The translations under genes were made by a program, and so were the position numbers. A stretch of 64,000 bases of DNA, from assembly GCA_900543095.1 (NCBI GenBank), contig UQQD01000005.1:1-64000 (forward strand). The letters run 5' to 3'. The DNA is from an uncultured Ruminococcus sp. (lineage in GTDB: Bacteria; Bacillota; Clostridia; Oscillospirales; Acutalibacteraceae). Below, piece after piece: positions 1 through 7,107 of the stretch. Numbering within the stretch: the stretch's first letter is position 1; every line of letters begins with the position of its first letter. Below the pieces are notes generated by a model, which did not search any database, was not told the origin of the DNA, and worked only from the letters and a program-made list of their open reading frames with translations.

Positions 1-2
1 TT

Positions 3-77
3 GCAAAGTTGCTGAAAAATATCATAAAAGATAATTTAGGTTATGATTTACAAATAACCGTAGGAGGGGTTCTATGA
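3..77 (+). CDS. 3' end of an unidentified gene (partial)
   Basis: A reading frame is open from the left edge and ends at a TGA at 75-77. It encodes 24 residues ending in ITVGGVL. Its stop overlaps the ATG at 74 of the next gene in an ATGA arrangement, and the AGGAGGGG ribosome binding site of that gene lies inside it. The overlap suggests a real, translationally coupled upstream gene, but the fragment is too short to identify. It could also be chance open frame. Confidence 0.4.
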   Translation, partial: AKLLKNIIKDNLGYDLQITVGGVL

Positions 78-1279
78 GTGAAAAAGTCAAGGTCAATGGA
101 AAGCATAAAAAAAGATTTTTGACATTTTTATGCATATTCCTGTGCGTAGTAATCGTTTATGTTGCGGTTACCACCTTAGTTACCGTAATCGGGTTAAAAG
201 CAAACAGGAACAAAATAAAAACAATTTCAAAGGTCGCTTATAAAAATCAGCTTGTACCCGAAAATTATGACAACGGCTGTTGGAACATCAAAACCGACAG
301 GGATATTAAAGTAGTTCAGCTTACCGACGTACATCTCGGAGGCGGCTATCTCTCAATTAACAAGGACTCAAAGGCAATCAATGCGGTTGCGGCTATGTTG
401 ACAGCCGAAAAGCCCGACCTTGTAATGATTGACTCAATACAGACAATGAACCTGACCGAGCTTAGTTCTTCACCCGGAAGCGTTACTCAGGTAAGAGAAT
501 GTACAAATATGCTTATGCGAACCGCAAAGGGCTGTGATATTCCTATGTTTATTGTCGGCCACGTTAACAAAGAAGGCTCCATAGCAGGACCTAAGGTACT
601 TGAACATATCGTAGATACCGTTCTGCATTTTGAGGGTGACAAGCAAATGAGCTGTCGTATTCTCAGAGCGGTAAAAAACCGTTACGGTTCAACAAATGAG
701 ATTGGCGTTTTTGAAATGACCGACAAAGGTTTGCAGGAGGTTGAAAATCCATCGGTTATGTTGCTTTCGGGCAGACCGAGCAATGTATCGGGAACTTGTG
801 TAACTTGTACTATTGAAGGGTCGCGCCCGATACTTGCGGAAACTCAGGGACTTGCAACCCAGAGCGGCTACGGCAACCCCAGGCGTATGGCTACAGGCTT
901 TGATTATAACAGGCTGTCACTTTTGCTGGCGGTACTTGAAAAGCGCGCAGGTTATTATTTTTCAAATTATGATACCTATATCAATATCGTAGGCGGACTT
1001 CGTGTTGATGAACCTGCAATAGATTTATCTGTTGCAATGGCACTTATCAGCAGTCTGAAAGACACACCGATTGATGAAAAAGCCGTCGTGTTCGGTGAAA
1101 TCGGGCTTGCAGGTGAGATAAGAGCGGTATCACAGGCACAGATGCGTATAAACGAGGCTGTAAGGCTTGGATTTAATAAAATTATACTTCCTTATCATAA
1201 TCTTAAAGGAGTTCATTGTGATGATGCTGAGCTTATAGGCGTTAAGAATATCAGGCAGGCTTTTGAGGCAATAAGCTGA
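74..1279 (+). CDS. Chimeric ORF: membrane-anchored metallophosphoesterase N-terminus fused to RadA C-terminus
   Basis: Residues 1-118 match the start of a Clostridial membrane-anchored metallophosphoesterase: a basic N-terminus, a membrane segment at about 14-40, and the first metal-binding motif D85-x-H87 in VVQLTDVHLGG. From about residue 113 (KPDLVMIDSIQTM) the sequence is RadA, the RecA-like branch-migration ATPase of recombinational repair. The RadA part has the end of Walker B, the PGSVTQVRE segment, the KNRYG motif (201-205) and the Lon-like C-terminal domain. RadA normally has about 450 residues; its zinc finger and Walker A are missing here. The phosphoesterase lacks every later metal motif (GD, GNHD, GHxH). 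The join falls where both families share (E)KPDLVxI, encoded around 407-428. As it stands neither activity is expected. The ribosome binding site AGGAGGGG precedes the ATG. An assembly join through a short shared sequence and a true recombination are both possible. Confidence 0.8.
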   Translation: MSEKVKVNGKHKKRFLTFLCIFLCVVIVYVAVTTLVTVIGLKANRNKIKTISKVAYKNQLVPENYDNGCWNIKTDRDIKVVQLTDVHLGGGYLSINKDSKAINAVAAMLTAEKPDLVMIDSIQTMNLTELSSSPGSVTQVRECTNMLMRTAKGCDIPMFIVGHVNKEGSIAGPKVLEHIVDTVLHFEGDKQMSCRILRAVKNRYGSTNEIGVFEMTDKGLQEVENPSVMLLSGRPSNVSGTCVTCTIEGSRPILAETQGLATQSGYGNPRRMATGFDYNRLSLLLAVLEKRAGYYFSNYDTYINIVGGLRVDEPAIDLSVAMALISSLKDTPIDEKAVVFGEIGLAGEIRAVSQAQMRINEAVRLGFNKIILPYHNLKGVHCDDAELIGVKNIRQAFEAIS

Positions 1280-1971
1280 TGTACACGTTTGTTATGTCGG
1301 ACAAGTATCCTCAATTCTGCAAGGAAATTCAAAAAATGGGGAATAGGGTTATTTCTTCCGATACAATAGATTTGTTTCATTCTCCTGAACAAAAGCACGC
1401 AGATATGCAGGTGTTGCCTATAAACGATAAGATTTTTATATTAAATGAATGTGTGGAATTAAAAAACAAATTATCACATAAAAATTTGATTTTTTGCAGT
1501 AAAAAAGCAGGGAAGAGCTATCCCGAAAATATCCTTCTCAACTGTTTGTTTATGAACAATACGTTATACGGCAAGCTCAGCGCAACCGATAAAAACGTAT
1601 TGGAATACTGCAAGGACAACAATATAAAAACAGTAAATGTCAATCAGGGCTACACACGCTGTTCCACCCTTATAATAAATCAAAACACCGCTATAACATC
1701 TGATCCGTCAATTTCAAAAGCACTGAATAAAAATGGGGCAGAAGTATTGCTTATTTCGCCGGGGAACATTGTTCTTGAAGGCTTTGATTACGGATTTATC
1801 GGAGGAGCAAGCACAAAAATCAACGACACAATATTTTTTTTCGGCAATTTAGAAAATCACCCCGATTATATAAAGATTAAAGAATTTTGTTTCAATCATA
1901 ATTCTAACATCGAATTATTATGTAAAAATATGCCGCTGACAGACATCGGCGGCATAGTAAAAACGGGGTAG
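1279..1971 (+). CDS. DUF6873-like conserved Clostridial protein
   Basis: This 230-residue protein starts at an ATG sharing one base with the preceding TGA (TGATG), so it is probably translationally coupled to the RadA part. It resembles the uncharacterised family I know as DUF6873, found next to radA or xer-type genes in Clostridia. Visible features are a mixed alpha/beta pattern, several cysteines and glycine-rich turns (GFDYGFIGGAS at about 171-181). There is no signal peptide and no membrane segment, so it should be cytoplasmic. The reaction is unknown. Its last codons lie in two tandem hairpins, the second being the terminator shared with the convergent recombinase gene. The family assignment is from memory of the motif pattern and is moderately sure. 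Confidence 0.75.
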   Translation: MYTFVMSDKYPQFCKEIQKMGNRVISSDTIDLFHSPEQKHADMQVLPINDKIFILNECVELKNKLSHKNLIFCSKKAGKSYPENILLNCLFMNNTLYGKLSATDKNVLEYCKDNNIKTVNVNQGYTRCSTLIINQNTAITSDPSISKALNKNGAEVLLISPGNIVLEGFDYGFIGGASTKINDTIFFFGNLENHPDYIKIKEFCFNHNSNIELLCKNMPLTDIGGIVKTG

Positions 1972-1989
1972 GCGCAGCTACTCCGTTTT
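1960..1989. terminator. Bidirectional terminator containing both stop codons
   Basis: A perfect hairpin has arms AAAACGGGGTAG (1960-1971) and CTACTCCGTTTT (1978-1989), with one G-T pair and a 6-base loop. The plus-strand gene stops with the TAG at 1969-1971 and the minus-strand gene with the TAG at 1980-1978. Each strand ends in TTTT. A second hairpin, TATGCCGC / GCGGCATA at 1929-1956, lies just inside the plus-strand gene. Confidence 0.75.
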
Positions 1990-2970
1990 GTCATTATTTG
2001 TTTTACTAACATTTGCAAGAGGATTCCTGTCAGCCGCACTTTTAAGCTGCTTTGAACTCAGATGTGTGTATATTTCGGTAGTGCCTAAATTTTCGTGCCC
2101 CAAAACTTCTTTTAACACACGAACGTCAACATCACCGTATTGATACATCAAGGTAGCCGCAGTGTGTCTTAGCTTGTGGCAAGAATACCCCTGAGCGTCA
2201 AGCCCAATCTTTGCAAGGTATTTATACACCATAGCCTGAATGGTTTTAACCGACATTCTGTTATGATTACGGCTTATAAACAAGGCTTTTTTATCTTTTA
2301 CATCATCAACAGGGCGAACCTTCATATAGTCATTAATTGCTGTCAGACAAGCTTTATTAAGATAAATTACACGCTCTTTATTGCCTTTACCGACAACTCT
2401 CATAGTATTATCAGTTCGTAAATCGGTATAATTAAGACCTGCCATTTCGGAAACTCGCAGTCCGCAGTTAAGGAACAGAGTTATAATCGCATAGTCACGT
2501 TCTTTGTTATCACCGTCAACAGCATTTAAAAGCTCAATACTTTGTTCAAGAGTTAGATATTTCGGCAAAGTTTTAGGCTTTTTAGGCATTTCAAGATCCT
2601 CAACAGGATTCTTTTCAAGATATTTTCGGTTAGAGGAGAGAAACTTGAAGTAGCCCTTAAGGCTTGAACATTTTCTTGCTCTTGCGGCGACTTTATTATT
2701 TCTGTCACGAACAAGATAGTTCATATACTCATAGGCGTCAATGAGCGTTACGGTTTTAAGCAAATCAATAGTAACGTCGTCTATTTTGATTTCATCAAAT
2801 TCAGTATCGGAGGAAACAAGTCCGCGGCGTATTTTTAAGTATCTGAAAAAAGTTCGCAAATCAATAAAATATTCATTTACGGTTTTAGAAGATCTTGAAC
2901 GAACAGTTTCCTGATAAAAAAGGTATTCTTTAAGAATCTGCGGAGCTTCGTCACGAAAATCAACAGCCAT
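1978..2970 (-). CDS. Tyrosine recombinase of the XerC/XerD type
   Basis: This 330-residue site-specific recombinase has an N-terminal SAM-like DNA-binding domain (about 10-115) and a C-terminal catalytic domain. All catalytic residues are visible: R172 (CGLRVSEM), K195 (GKGNKER), H265 and R268 (HKLRHT), H292 (LGHENL) and the nucleophile Y301 (EIYTHL). Length and architecture fit chromosomal Xer recombinases, which resolve chromosome dimers at dif, rather than phage integrases. No phage genes are nearby, and I cannot tell XerC from XerD. The N-terminus carries about 20 more residues than typical XerD. GGGGTG precedes the ATG at 2970. The gene converges on the DUF6873 gene through a shared terminator. 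A TATAAT on the minus strand at 3020-3015 could be its -10 box; no good -35 is seen. Confidence 0.9.
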   Translation of the reverse strand: MAVDFRDEAPQILKEYLFYQETVRSRSSKTVNEYFIDLRTFFRYLKIRRGLVSSDTEFDEIKIDDVTIDLLKTVTLIDAYEYMNYLVRDRNNKVAARARKCSSLKGYFKFLSSNRKYLEKNPVEDLEMPKKPKTLPKYLTLEQSIELLNAVDGDNKERDYAIITLFLNCGLRVSEMAGLNYTDLRTDNTMRVVGKGNKERVIYLNKACLTAINDYMKVRPVDDVKDKKALFISRNHNRMSVKTIQAMVYKYLAKIGLDAQGYSCHKLRHTAATLMYQYGDVDVRVLKEVLGHENLGTTEIYTHLSSKQLKSAADRNPLANVSKTNNDKTE

Positions 2971-3015
2971 AAAATCACCCCAAGCAATTAGAATTTATAT
3001 TTAATCGGTAGCAAA

Positions 3016-3090
3016 TTATAACTCCCACTGAGATTCCGAAACGTTACTCGCACCGACTAAGTGGCGAGGGAATTTGTATCTAAGTTATAA
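3016..3090. repeat. 75-bp structured inverted-repeat element upstream of the xer gene
   Basis: Outer arms TTATAACT (3016-3023) and AGTTATAA (3083-3090) are perfect inverted repeats. Inside, AGA/TCT (3031-3033 / 3079-3081) and TTCC/GGAA (3034-3037 / 3069-3072) can pair. At the centre is a hairpin, CTCGCAC (3047-3053) with GTG-G-CGAG (3061-3068). The nested helices look like a folded RNA or a small palindromic repeat unit. The left outer arm contains a minus-strand TATAAT that may serve the xer gene. I do not recognise the element. Confidence 0.5.
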
Positions 3091-3147
3091 AAACTGATTT
3101 ACTAAGATTATATCATAAAAGAGAGGCACTTTAATTCCAATACAGAA

Positions 3148-3177
3148 AATTATACAAAATGAATATTTTGTATAATT
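3148..3177. repeat. Perfect 13-bp palindrome with 4-bp spacer
   Basis: AATTATACAAAAT (3148-3160) and ATTTTGTATAATT (3165-3177) are perfect inverted repeats around GAAT. Each arm holds an outward-facing TATAAT. The 14-mer TTTTGTATAATTCG at the right side (3167-3180) recurs at 6690-6703 upstream of the XRE gene. It may be a regulator binding site or a divergent promoter. A purine-rich GGGGAGGAG follows but no fitting start codon. Confidence 0.45.
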
Positions 3178-3180
3178 CGG

Positions 3181-3333
3181 GGAGGAGCATACACAAATTA
3201 TTGAAGATTATCGGGCAAACGGCGCACTGTATCAAATTTAATTCTTGTTACTAAGTACAATTAATTAATAATAAACTTATTGTAAGTTACTTCGGCTTGT
3301 TTGAAATATCAGCCGTGAATTATATTATAAAAT
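3181..3333. other. AT-rich intergenic remainder, no gene seen
   Basis: This is part of the 411-base gap between the recombinase and the lipoprotein gene. It holds only very short open frames (under 25 codons) without properly spaced start codons, plus a small AACTTA/TAAGTT hairpin near 3270-3290. I see no conserved gene. Confidence 0.5.
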
Positions 3334-3363
3334 AGCAGCCGCACATTTTACCGTGTGGCTGCT
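3334..3363 (-). terminator. Terminator of the lipoprotein gene
   Basis: Arms AGCAGCC (3334-3340) and GGCTGCT (3357-3363) are extended by CACA/TGTG. On the minus strand the stem is followed by a T-rich tract (ATTTTAT). Confidence 0.75.
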
Positions 3364-3381
3364 CTAATATTTAAAAACTAT

Positions 3382-3861
3382 TTATTTTAATTGTGCTTTA
3401 AATATTTCATTCATTGCGTCTGCATCAGGCGAAATAATCAGACTTAGGTAGTCACCCTCCTGAACGACCTTGCATTTTTCAACTATTTCATATTGTTCAG
3501 GAAGATAATTTTTTGTGGAGTTCATTTTGCCGGTTAACTGATTGTTAAGAACCTCTGTAATTCTTTTTGCTGCATCGGCGTCGGTTGCTTTCACAATAAT
3601 AATTTCATCCTGATCAAGACCTGAATTGTTAACATAAACGGCAATATCAGTATAGTCGGCTTTTTCAATGCCTATTGTGTTTGTTATTGTTGTTTCATCG
3701 TCTATTTTGATCATTGCGTCAGACATAGGATATTTTTCCGTAATTGCTGTTACTATGTCTGATACAGCCGGTGTTTTGCCGCCCGAAGAACAAGCCGTGA
3801 ACAATACGGCAAATACTCCGATCAATGCAAGTGCAAGTGTGCTTCTTAAAATCTTTTTCAT
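3382..3861 (-). CDS. DUF4358-family lipoprotein
   Basis: This 159-residue secreted protein has a lipoprotein signal peptide: MKKILRST, a hydrophobic core, and lipobox FTAC with the lipidated cysteine at residue 24. The mature part matches the DUF4358 family of small Clostridial lipoproteins; the motifs DEIIIVKATDADAAKRI and EQYEIVEKCKVVQEGDYLSLIIS are characteristic. The function is unknown and the site is the outer face of the membrane. GGGGAAAATT precedes the ATG. It lies 41 bp downstream of the SGNH hydrolase gene with no terminator between, so the two are probably cotranscribed from the promoter at 4891-4920 and end at the hairpin 3334-3363. Confidence 0.85.
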   Translation of the reverse strand: MKKILRSTLALALIGVFAVLFTACSSGGKTPAVSDIVTAITEKYPMSDAMIKIDDETTITNTIGIEKADYTDIAVYVNNSGLDQDEIIIVKATDADAAKRITEVLNNQLTGKMNSTKNYLPEQYEIVEKCKVVQEGDYLSLIISPDADAMNEIFKAQLK

Positions 3862-3902
3862 AATTTTCCCCTTATAGTTTTATAATATTTATTTAATAAA
3901 AA

Positions 3903-4853
3903 TTAAATACCATCCGGATACCGGCGAAGATAATCAACAATAACCTGTGAGCCGGCATAAGAAAAATGTAAGCCCATTGCATCAGGATCACTGCAATATT
4001 CGTCCTTCAGACAACCGCTTTCATCAGAAACCGCCGAATATAAATCAATAAACGAACAATCGTTAGTCTTTGCAAATTCTTTTAATTCAGCATTATATTT
4101 TCTGATTTTTTCATTACTTAATTCTGCGTTTTCGAATGCTTCGATTCTCGGAGTTACGGTTTCAAGACAAATTCGTACATCCGGCGATTTTGATTTTATT
4201 TTGTCTATCATAGTTTTTGTGTAGCCGAGAACATATTCTGGATCACCATAGGTTATATCATTCATACCAAGCATAATATACACTCGCTCGGCACCAAAAT
4301 CAGCAACTACATCTTCAACATTTTGTTGCTTTCCTTTATACATAGGAAGCAGACTGTTAGGATCACCGGCAGGCATTTCCTGTGAATTAATATATCCCAA
4401 ACTACCGTTAGCAAAAACATATGATTTTCCGAGACAATTTATCCCTTGAGAACGCTGATCCTCAATATACATAGAAAAGCCAAGTGTTATACTGTCACCA
4501 ACAAAAATAGTTTTATCAAAGAAATCATCTTTTACCGGACCTTTTACCTCAACATATTCTGTTGGCTGCGGTTCGGTCGTTTCAGGTTCGGTTGAAACGG
4601 TTGTTGCTTGCAAGGAATCGGAGCTGTTTGAGCTGACAAGGTTGCAGCAAGAAGCAATTAGTGTAATTATCAAAGCAATGATAAGAACAAAAACGCCAAC
4701 AATAATTGAACGTCTTATATATAATCTTGTTTTAGCCTTACGTTTAGCCTTTAAATAAGTTCTCTTCTTTTTTGAATTCATATCAGATAATTTGCGTAAC
4801 GGCAAAGAATCATCAAAATTGTCCATATCATACATATGGTTGTTATCATCCAA
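3903..4853 (-). CDS. Membrane-anchored SGNH/GDSL hydrolase
   Basis: This 316-residue protein has a charged cytoplasmic N-terminus rich in Lys/Arg (28-48), one membrane segment (about 49-68), a Thr/Glu/Pro-rich linker (about 80-100) and an extracellular SGNH esterase domain. Block I is GDS with nucleophile S121 (FVGDSITLG). Block III is GMND (196-199). Block V is D291 with H296 (DAMGLHF). The family removes acyl groups from cell-wall glycans or other esters; the substrate cannot be told here. The start codon is TTG at 4853-4851, with AAGGGG at 4863-4868 spaced by 9 bases; no ATG fits as well. It precedes the DUF4358 lipoprotein gene in a likely two-gene operon. Confidence 0.85.
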   Translation of the reverse strand: MDDNNHMYDMDNFDDSLPLRKLSDMNSKKKRTYLKAKRKAKTRLYIRRSIIVGVFVLIIALIITLIASCCNLVSSNSSDSLQATTVSTEPETTEPQPTEYVEVKGPVKDDFFDKTIFVGDSITLGFSMYIEDQRSQGINCLGKSYVFANGSLGYINSQEMPAGDPNSLLPMYKGKQQNVEDVVADFGAERVYIMLGMNDITYGDPEYVLGYTKTMIDKIKSKSPDVRICLETVTPRIEAFENAELSNEKIRKYNAELKEFAKTNDCSFIDLYSAVSDESGCLKDEYCSDPDAMGLHFSYAGSQVIVDYLRRYPDGI

Positions 4854-4890
4854 TAAAATCTACCCCTTAGAATTCCAATAACTCTTTCAT

Positions 4891-4920
4891 ATTATAATAC
4901 TAACATTCGACAGTTGTCAA
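4891..4920 (-). promoter_or_regulatory. Sigma-A promoter of the SGNH hydrolase operon
   Basis: On the minus strand, TTGACA (4920-4915) and TATAAT (4896-4891) are both perfect consensus hexamers with an 18-bp spacer. They lie 38 bp upstream of the TTG start. Confidence 0.8.
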
Positions 4921-5026
4921 CAGAAAAAGCAAATAATAAACAGTAAATCGATAATAAAGTTTTTTATAACCTAAGTGTAGATGTTCCCCCTATTCTTGGT
5001 CTGTCACAAGCATTGCTCCGATTTAA

Positions 5027-5066
5027 AAAAGGTGTCATTCAAACATGAATTTGAACGACACCTTTT
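5027..5066 (-). terminator. gdhA terminator
   Basis: A long stem, AAAGGTGTC plus TTCAAA against TTTGAA plus GACACCTTT with one mismatch, is followed on the minus strand by TTTTTT. It lies 27 bp after the gdhA stop codon. Confidence 0.85.
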
Positions 5067-5092
5067 AGTTATTCTTATTTAATTTTTAATAA

Positions 5093-6424
5093 TCAGCAAA
5101 CGCCCTGCTGAATCATTGAATCTGCAACCTTTTCAAAGCCTGCAATATTAGCGCCGACAACATAGTCACCCTCGTGTCCGTACTTCTTTGCAGCAGCGGA
5201 AATGTTGTTGTAGATATTAACCATAATATCCTTGAGCTTAGCGTCAACCTCATCAAATGTCCAAGAAAGACGCTGCGAATTCTGGCTCATCTCAAGAGCT
5301 GAAGTTGCTACGCCGCCTGCGTTAGCAGCTTTACCGGGAGCAAACAAAAGTCCGGCACTCTGGATAAGCTTTGTAGCTTCAAGTGTTGTAGGCATATTAG
5401 CACCTTCTGCAACAGCATAACAGCCGTTAGCAATAAGTCTCTTTGCGTCTTCTTCATTAAGCTCGTTCTGTGTAGCGCAAGGTAGTGCAACATCACACTT
5501 AACAGACCAATCGAATTTGCCCTCGTGATATTCAGAATTCGGACGATAGTTCTTATATTCTGTAAGGCGTTGTCTTTTAACTTCCTTAATCTCTTTGATT
5601 GCGTCAAGGTCAATTCCTTCGGCGTCATAAATCCAACCAGTTGAATCTGACATTGTTACAACCTTTGCACCAAGCTGTGTAGCCTTTTCGGTAGCGTAAA
5701 TTGCAACATTACCTGCGCCTGATACACAAACAGTAGTTCCGTTAATATCTTTACCGTTATCCTTGAGCATTGCTTCTGTAAGATAAAGGAGTCCGTAACC
5801 TGTAGCTTCAGTTCTTGCAAGTGAGCCGCCCCAGTTAAGACCTTTACCTGTAAGAACGCCCTCATAGAGGTTCTTGATTCTCTTATACTGACCGAACATA
5901 TAGCCAATCTCGCGAGCACCGGTACCAATGTCACCAGCAGGAACGTCTGTGTCTGCGCCGATGTGCTTGCAAAGCTCAGTCATAAAGCTCTGGCAGAACT
6001 TCATAACTTCGTTGTCGCTCTTACCCTTAGGATCAAAGTCAGAACCGCCTTTGCCGCCGCCAATCGGAAGACCTGTAAGAGAATTTTTAAAGATCTGCTC
6101 AAAACCGAGGAACTTTATAACGCCGAGATTAACCGACGGATGAAGTCTTAAACCGCCCTTATAAGGACCGATAGCACTGTTAAACTGTACACGGAAACCA
6201 CGGTTTACCTGAACCTTGCCGTTATCATCAACCCAGGGTACTCTAAACATAATAACTCTTTCAGGCTCAGTGATTCTTTCAAGAATTCCTGCTTCTTCAT
6301 ACTTAGGATTCTGTTCAAAAACAGGCTCCAAAGATGTAAGAACTTCGGTTGCTGCCTGAATAAACTCAGGCTCGTTTGGATTTTTTGCTTTCAGCTTTTC
6401 AAGCTGTTCGCTTACATATGACAT
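5093..6424 (-). CDS. gdhA: NADP-type glutamate dehydrogenase
   Basis: GdhA interconverts 2-oxoglutarate plus ammonia and glutamate in the cytoplasm, linking carbon and nitrogen metabolism. At 443 residues it fits the hexameric GdhA family. The catalytic segment PIGGGKGG (120-127) carries Lys125, followed by the conserved SDFDPKGKSDNE. The glutamate-site motif (DVPAGDIGTG) and the Rossmann-fold GAGNVA of the nucleotide domain are intact. GGGAGG precedes the ATG. The gene stands alone between its own promoter (6514-6542) and terminator (5027-5066). Codon use is strongly biased and several long frames open on other strands inside it, which fits high expression. NADP rather than NAD specificity is inferred from overall family resemblance. 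Confidence 0.95.
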   Translation of the reverse strand: MSYVSEQLEKLKAKNPNEPEFIQAATEVLTSLEPVFEQNPKYEEAGILERITEPERVIMFRVPWVDDNGKVQVNRGFRVQFNSAIGPYKGGLRLHPSVNLGVIKFLGFEQIFKNSLTGLPIGGGKGGSDFDPKGKSDNEVMKFCQSFMTELCKHIGADTDVPAGDIGTGAREIGYMFGQYKRIKNLYEGVLTGKGLNWGGSLARTEATGYGLLYLTEAMLKDNGKDINGTTVCVSGAGNVAIYATEKATQLGAKVVTMSDSTGWIYDAEGIDLDAIKEIKEVKRQRLTEYKNYRPNSEYHEGKFDWSVKCDVALPCATQNELNEEDAKRLIANGCYAVAEGANMPTTLEATKLIQSAGLLFAPGKAANAGGVATSALEMSQNSQRLSWTFDEVDAKLKDIMVNIYNNISAAAKKYGHEGDYVVGANIAGFEKVADSMIQQGVC

Positions 6425-6513
6425 TGTAAGTCCTCCCTTAAAATTAATTCACATTTAATATCGTTGAAGTTAAATTTGCAAGTTTTACGTTTAAAACTTT
6501 CACCGACCTTTAT

Positions 6514-6542
6514 ATAATACAACTTTTATTATTGTTTTGCAA
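6514..6542 (-). promoter_or_regulatory. Probable gdhA promoter
   Basis: TTGCAA (6542-6537) and TATTAT (6519-6514) are separated by 17 bp, about 90 bp upstream of the gdhA ATG. Confidence 0.65.
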
Positions 6543-6742
6543 TAGTATTTATGAGTTTCCTGCAATATTTTTTTTAAATTTTGGAATAATTGAACTTTTC
6601 TAAGTGTTTCTGCAACTTAATTTTTCTAAATCTCATTATTAGTACCATATGAAATTTATAAAAATCAGAGTTTCAACATCAAATAACTGTTTTGTATAAT
6701 TCGTGTTTGAATTTTTAACAGATGTTTAAACATAAATTTTAG
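6543..6742. other. AT-rich divergent intergenic region, no gene seen
   Basis: This lies between the gdhA promoter and the XRE-gene promoter. It is AT-rich with poly-T and poly-A runs and has no coding frame with a ribosome binding site. It contains TTTTGTATAATTCG (6690-6703), identical to part of the palindrome at 3148-3177. Confidence 0.5.
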
Positions 6743-6772
6743 TTGCAAACGGACATATTAACATGTTATAAT
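6743..6772 (+). promoter_or_regulatory. Promoter of the XRE regulator gene
   Basis: TTGCAA (6743-6748) and a perfect TATAAT (6767-6772) have an 18-bp spacer, 40 bp before the ATG at 6812. Confidence 0.7.
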
Positions 6773-6780
6773 AATGTTAA
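6758..6780. promoter_or_regulatory. Candidate operator over the XRE-gene -10 box
   Basis: TTAACAT (6758-6764) and ATGTTAA (6774-6780) form an inverted repeat around the -10 box. The left half is itself part of the perfect palindrome TAACATGTTA (6759-6768). This position fits autorepression by the encoded helix-turn-helix protein. That is an inference from position and symmetry. Confidence 0.5.
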
Positions 6781-6811
6781 TATTACAAAATGTATAATCA
6801 AGGTGAGCTTT

Positions 6812-7021
6812 ATGGATTATTGCAAACGGCTTAAACAGCTTCGTATTAAAAACGGATATACTCAGGAACAAATAGCTTTTATTCTACACATCAGACAAGA
6901 GCAGTACAGTAAATACGAAAACGGAAAACGTGAACTGCCGATACGACATCTGATAGCCTTGTGCTGTCTTTACGGAATTTCAAGCGATTATGTCCTCGGC
7001 ATAGAGAAATTTGTAAAGTAA
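6812..7021 (+). CDS. Small XRE-family helix-turn-helix regulator
   Basis: This 69-residue protein is almost entirely one Cro/CI-type HTH domain: LKQLRIKNGYTQEQIAFIL, then the recognition helix region RQEQYSKYENGKRELP and the usual C-terminal SSDYVLG. It should be a DNA-binding dimer. I place the start at the ATG 6812, with AAGGTGA at 6800-6806. The longer in-frame TTG at 6743 is the -35 element and cannot be translated from this promoter. The gene is single, divergent from gdhA and convergent with lysA. Its target is unknown; the palindromes over its own -10 suggest autoregulation. Confidence 0.85.
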   Translation: MDYCKRLKQLRIKNGYTQEQIAFILHIRQEQYSKYENGKRELPIRHLIALCCLYGISSDYVLGIEKFVK

Positions 7022-7041
7022 CCTCTCTTCCCTTTTGAGCA

Positions 7042-7088
7042 AAAAAATAAACCGCTGAGCAAAACTCTACTCAACGGTTTATTTTTTA
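7042..7088. terminator. Bidirectional terminator between the XRE gene and lysA
   Basis: Arms AAATAAACCG and CGGTTTATTT, with inner TGAG/CTCA, are flanked by an A-run on one side and a T-run on the other. It can end transcription from both convergent genes. Confidence 0.85.
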
Positions 7089-7107
7089 TTAAGTATATCG
7101 GTTGATA

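Noticed and set aside
3016..3090. Possible integron attC site next to the tyrosine recombinase
   Set aside because: The outer arms TTATAAC/GTTATAA do not fit the RYYYAAC/GTTRRRY core, and the recombinase looks like a chromosomal Xer, not an integron integrase.
3180..3260. Possible short peptide after GGGGAGGAG
   Set aside because: No start codon lies at a workable distance; the frames there are under 25 codons and match nothing I know.
5232..6151. Several long open frames on both strands inside gdhA
   Set aside because: They overlap a clear GdhA coding sequence, have no ribosome binding sites and result from its codon bias.
6743..6811. N-terminal extension of the XRE protein from TTG 6743
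   Set aside because: The TTG is the -35 hexamer of the promoter; the ATG at 6812 has a proper ribosome binding site.
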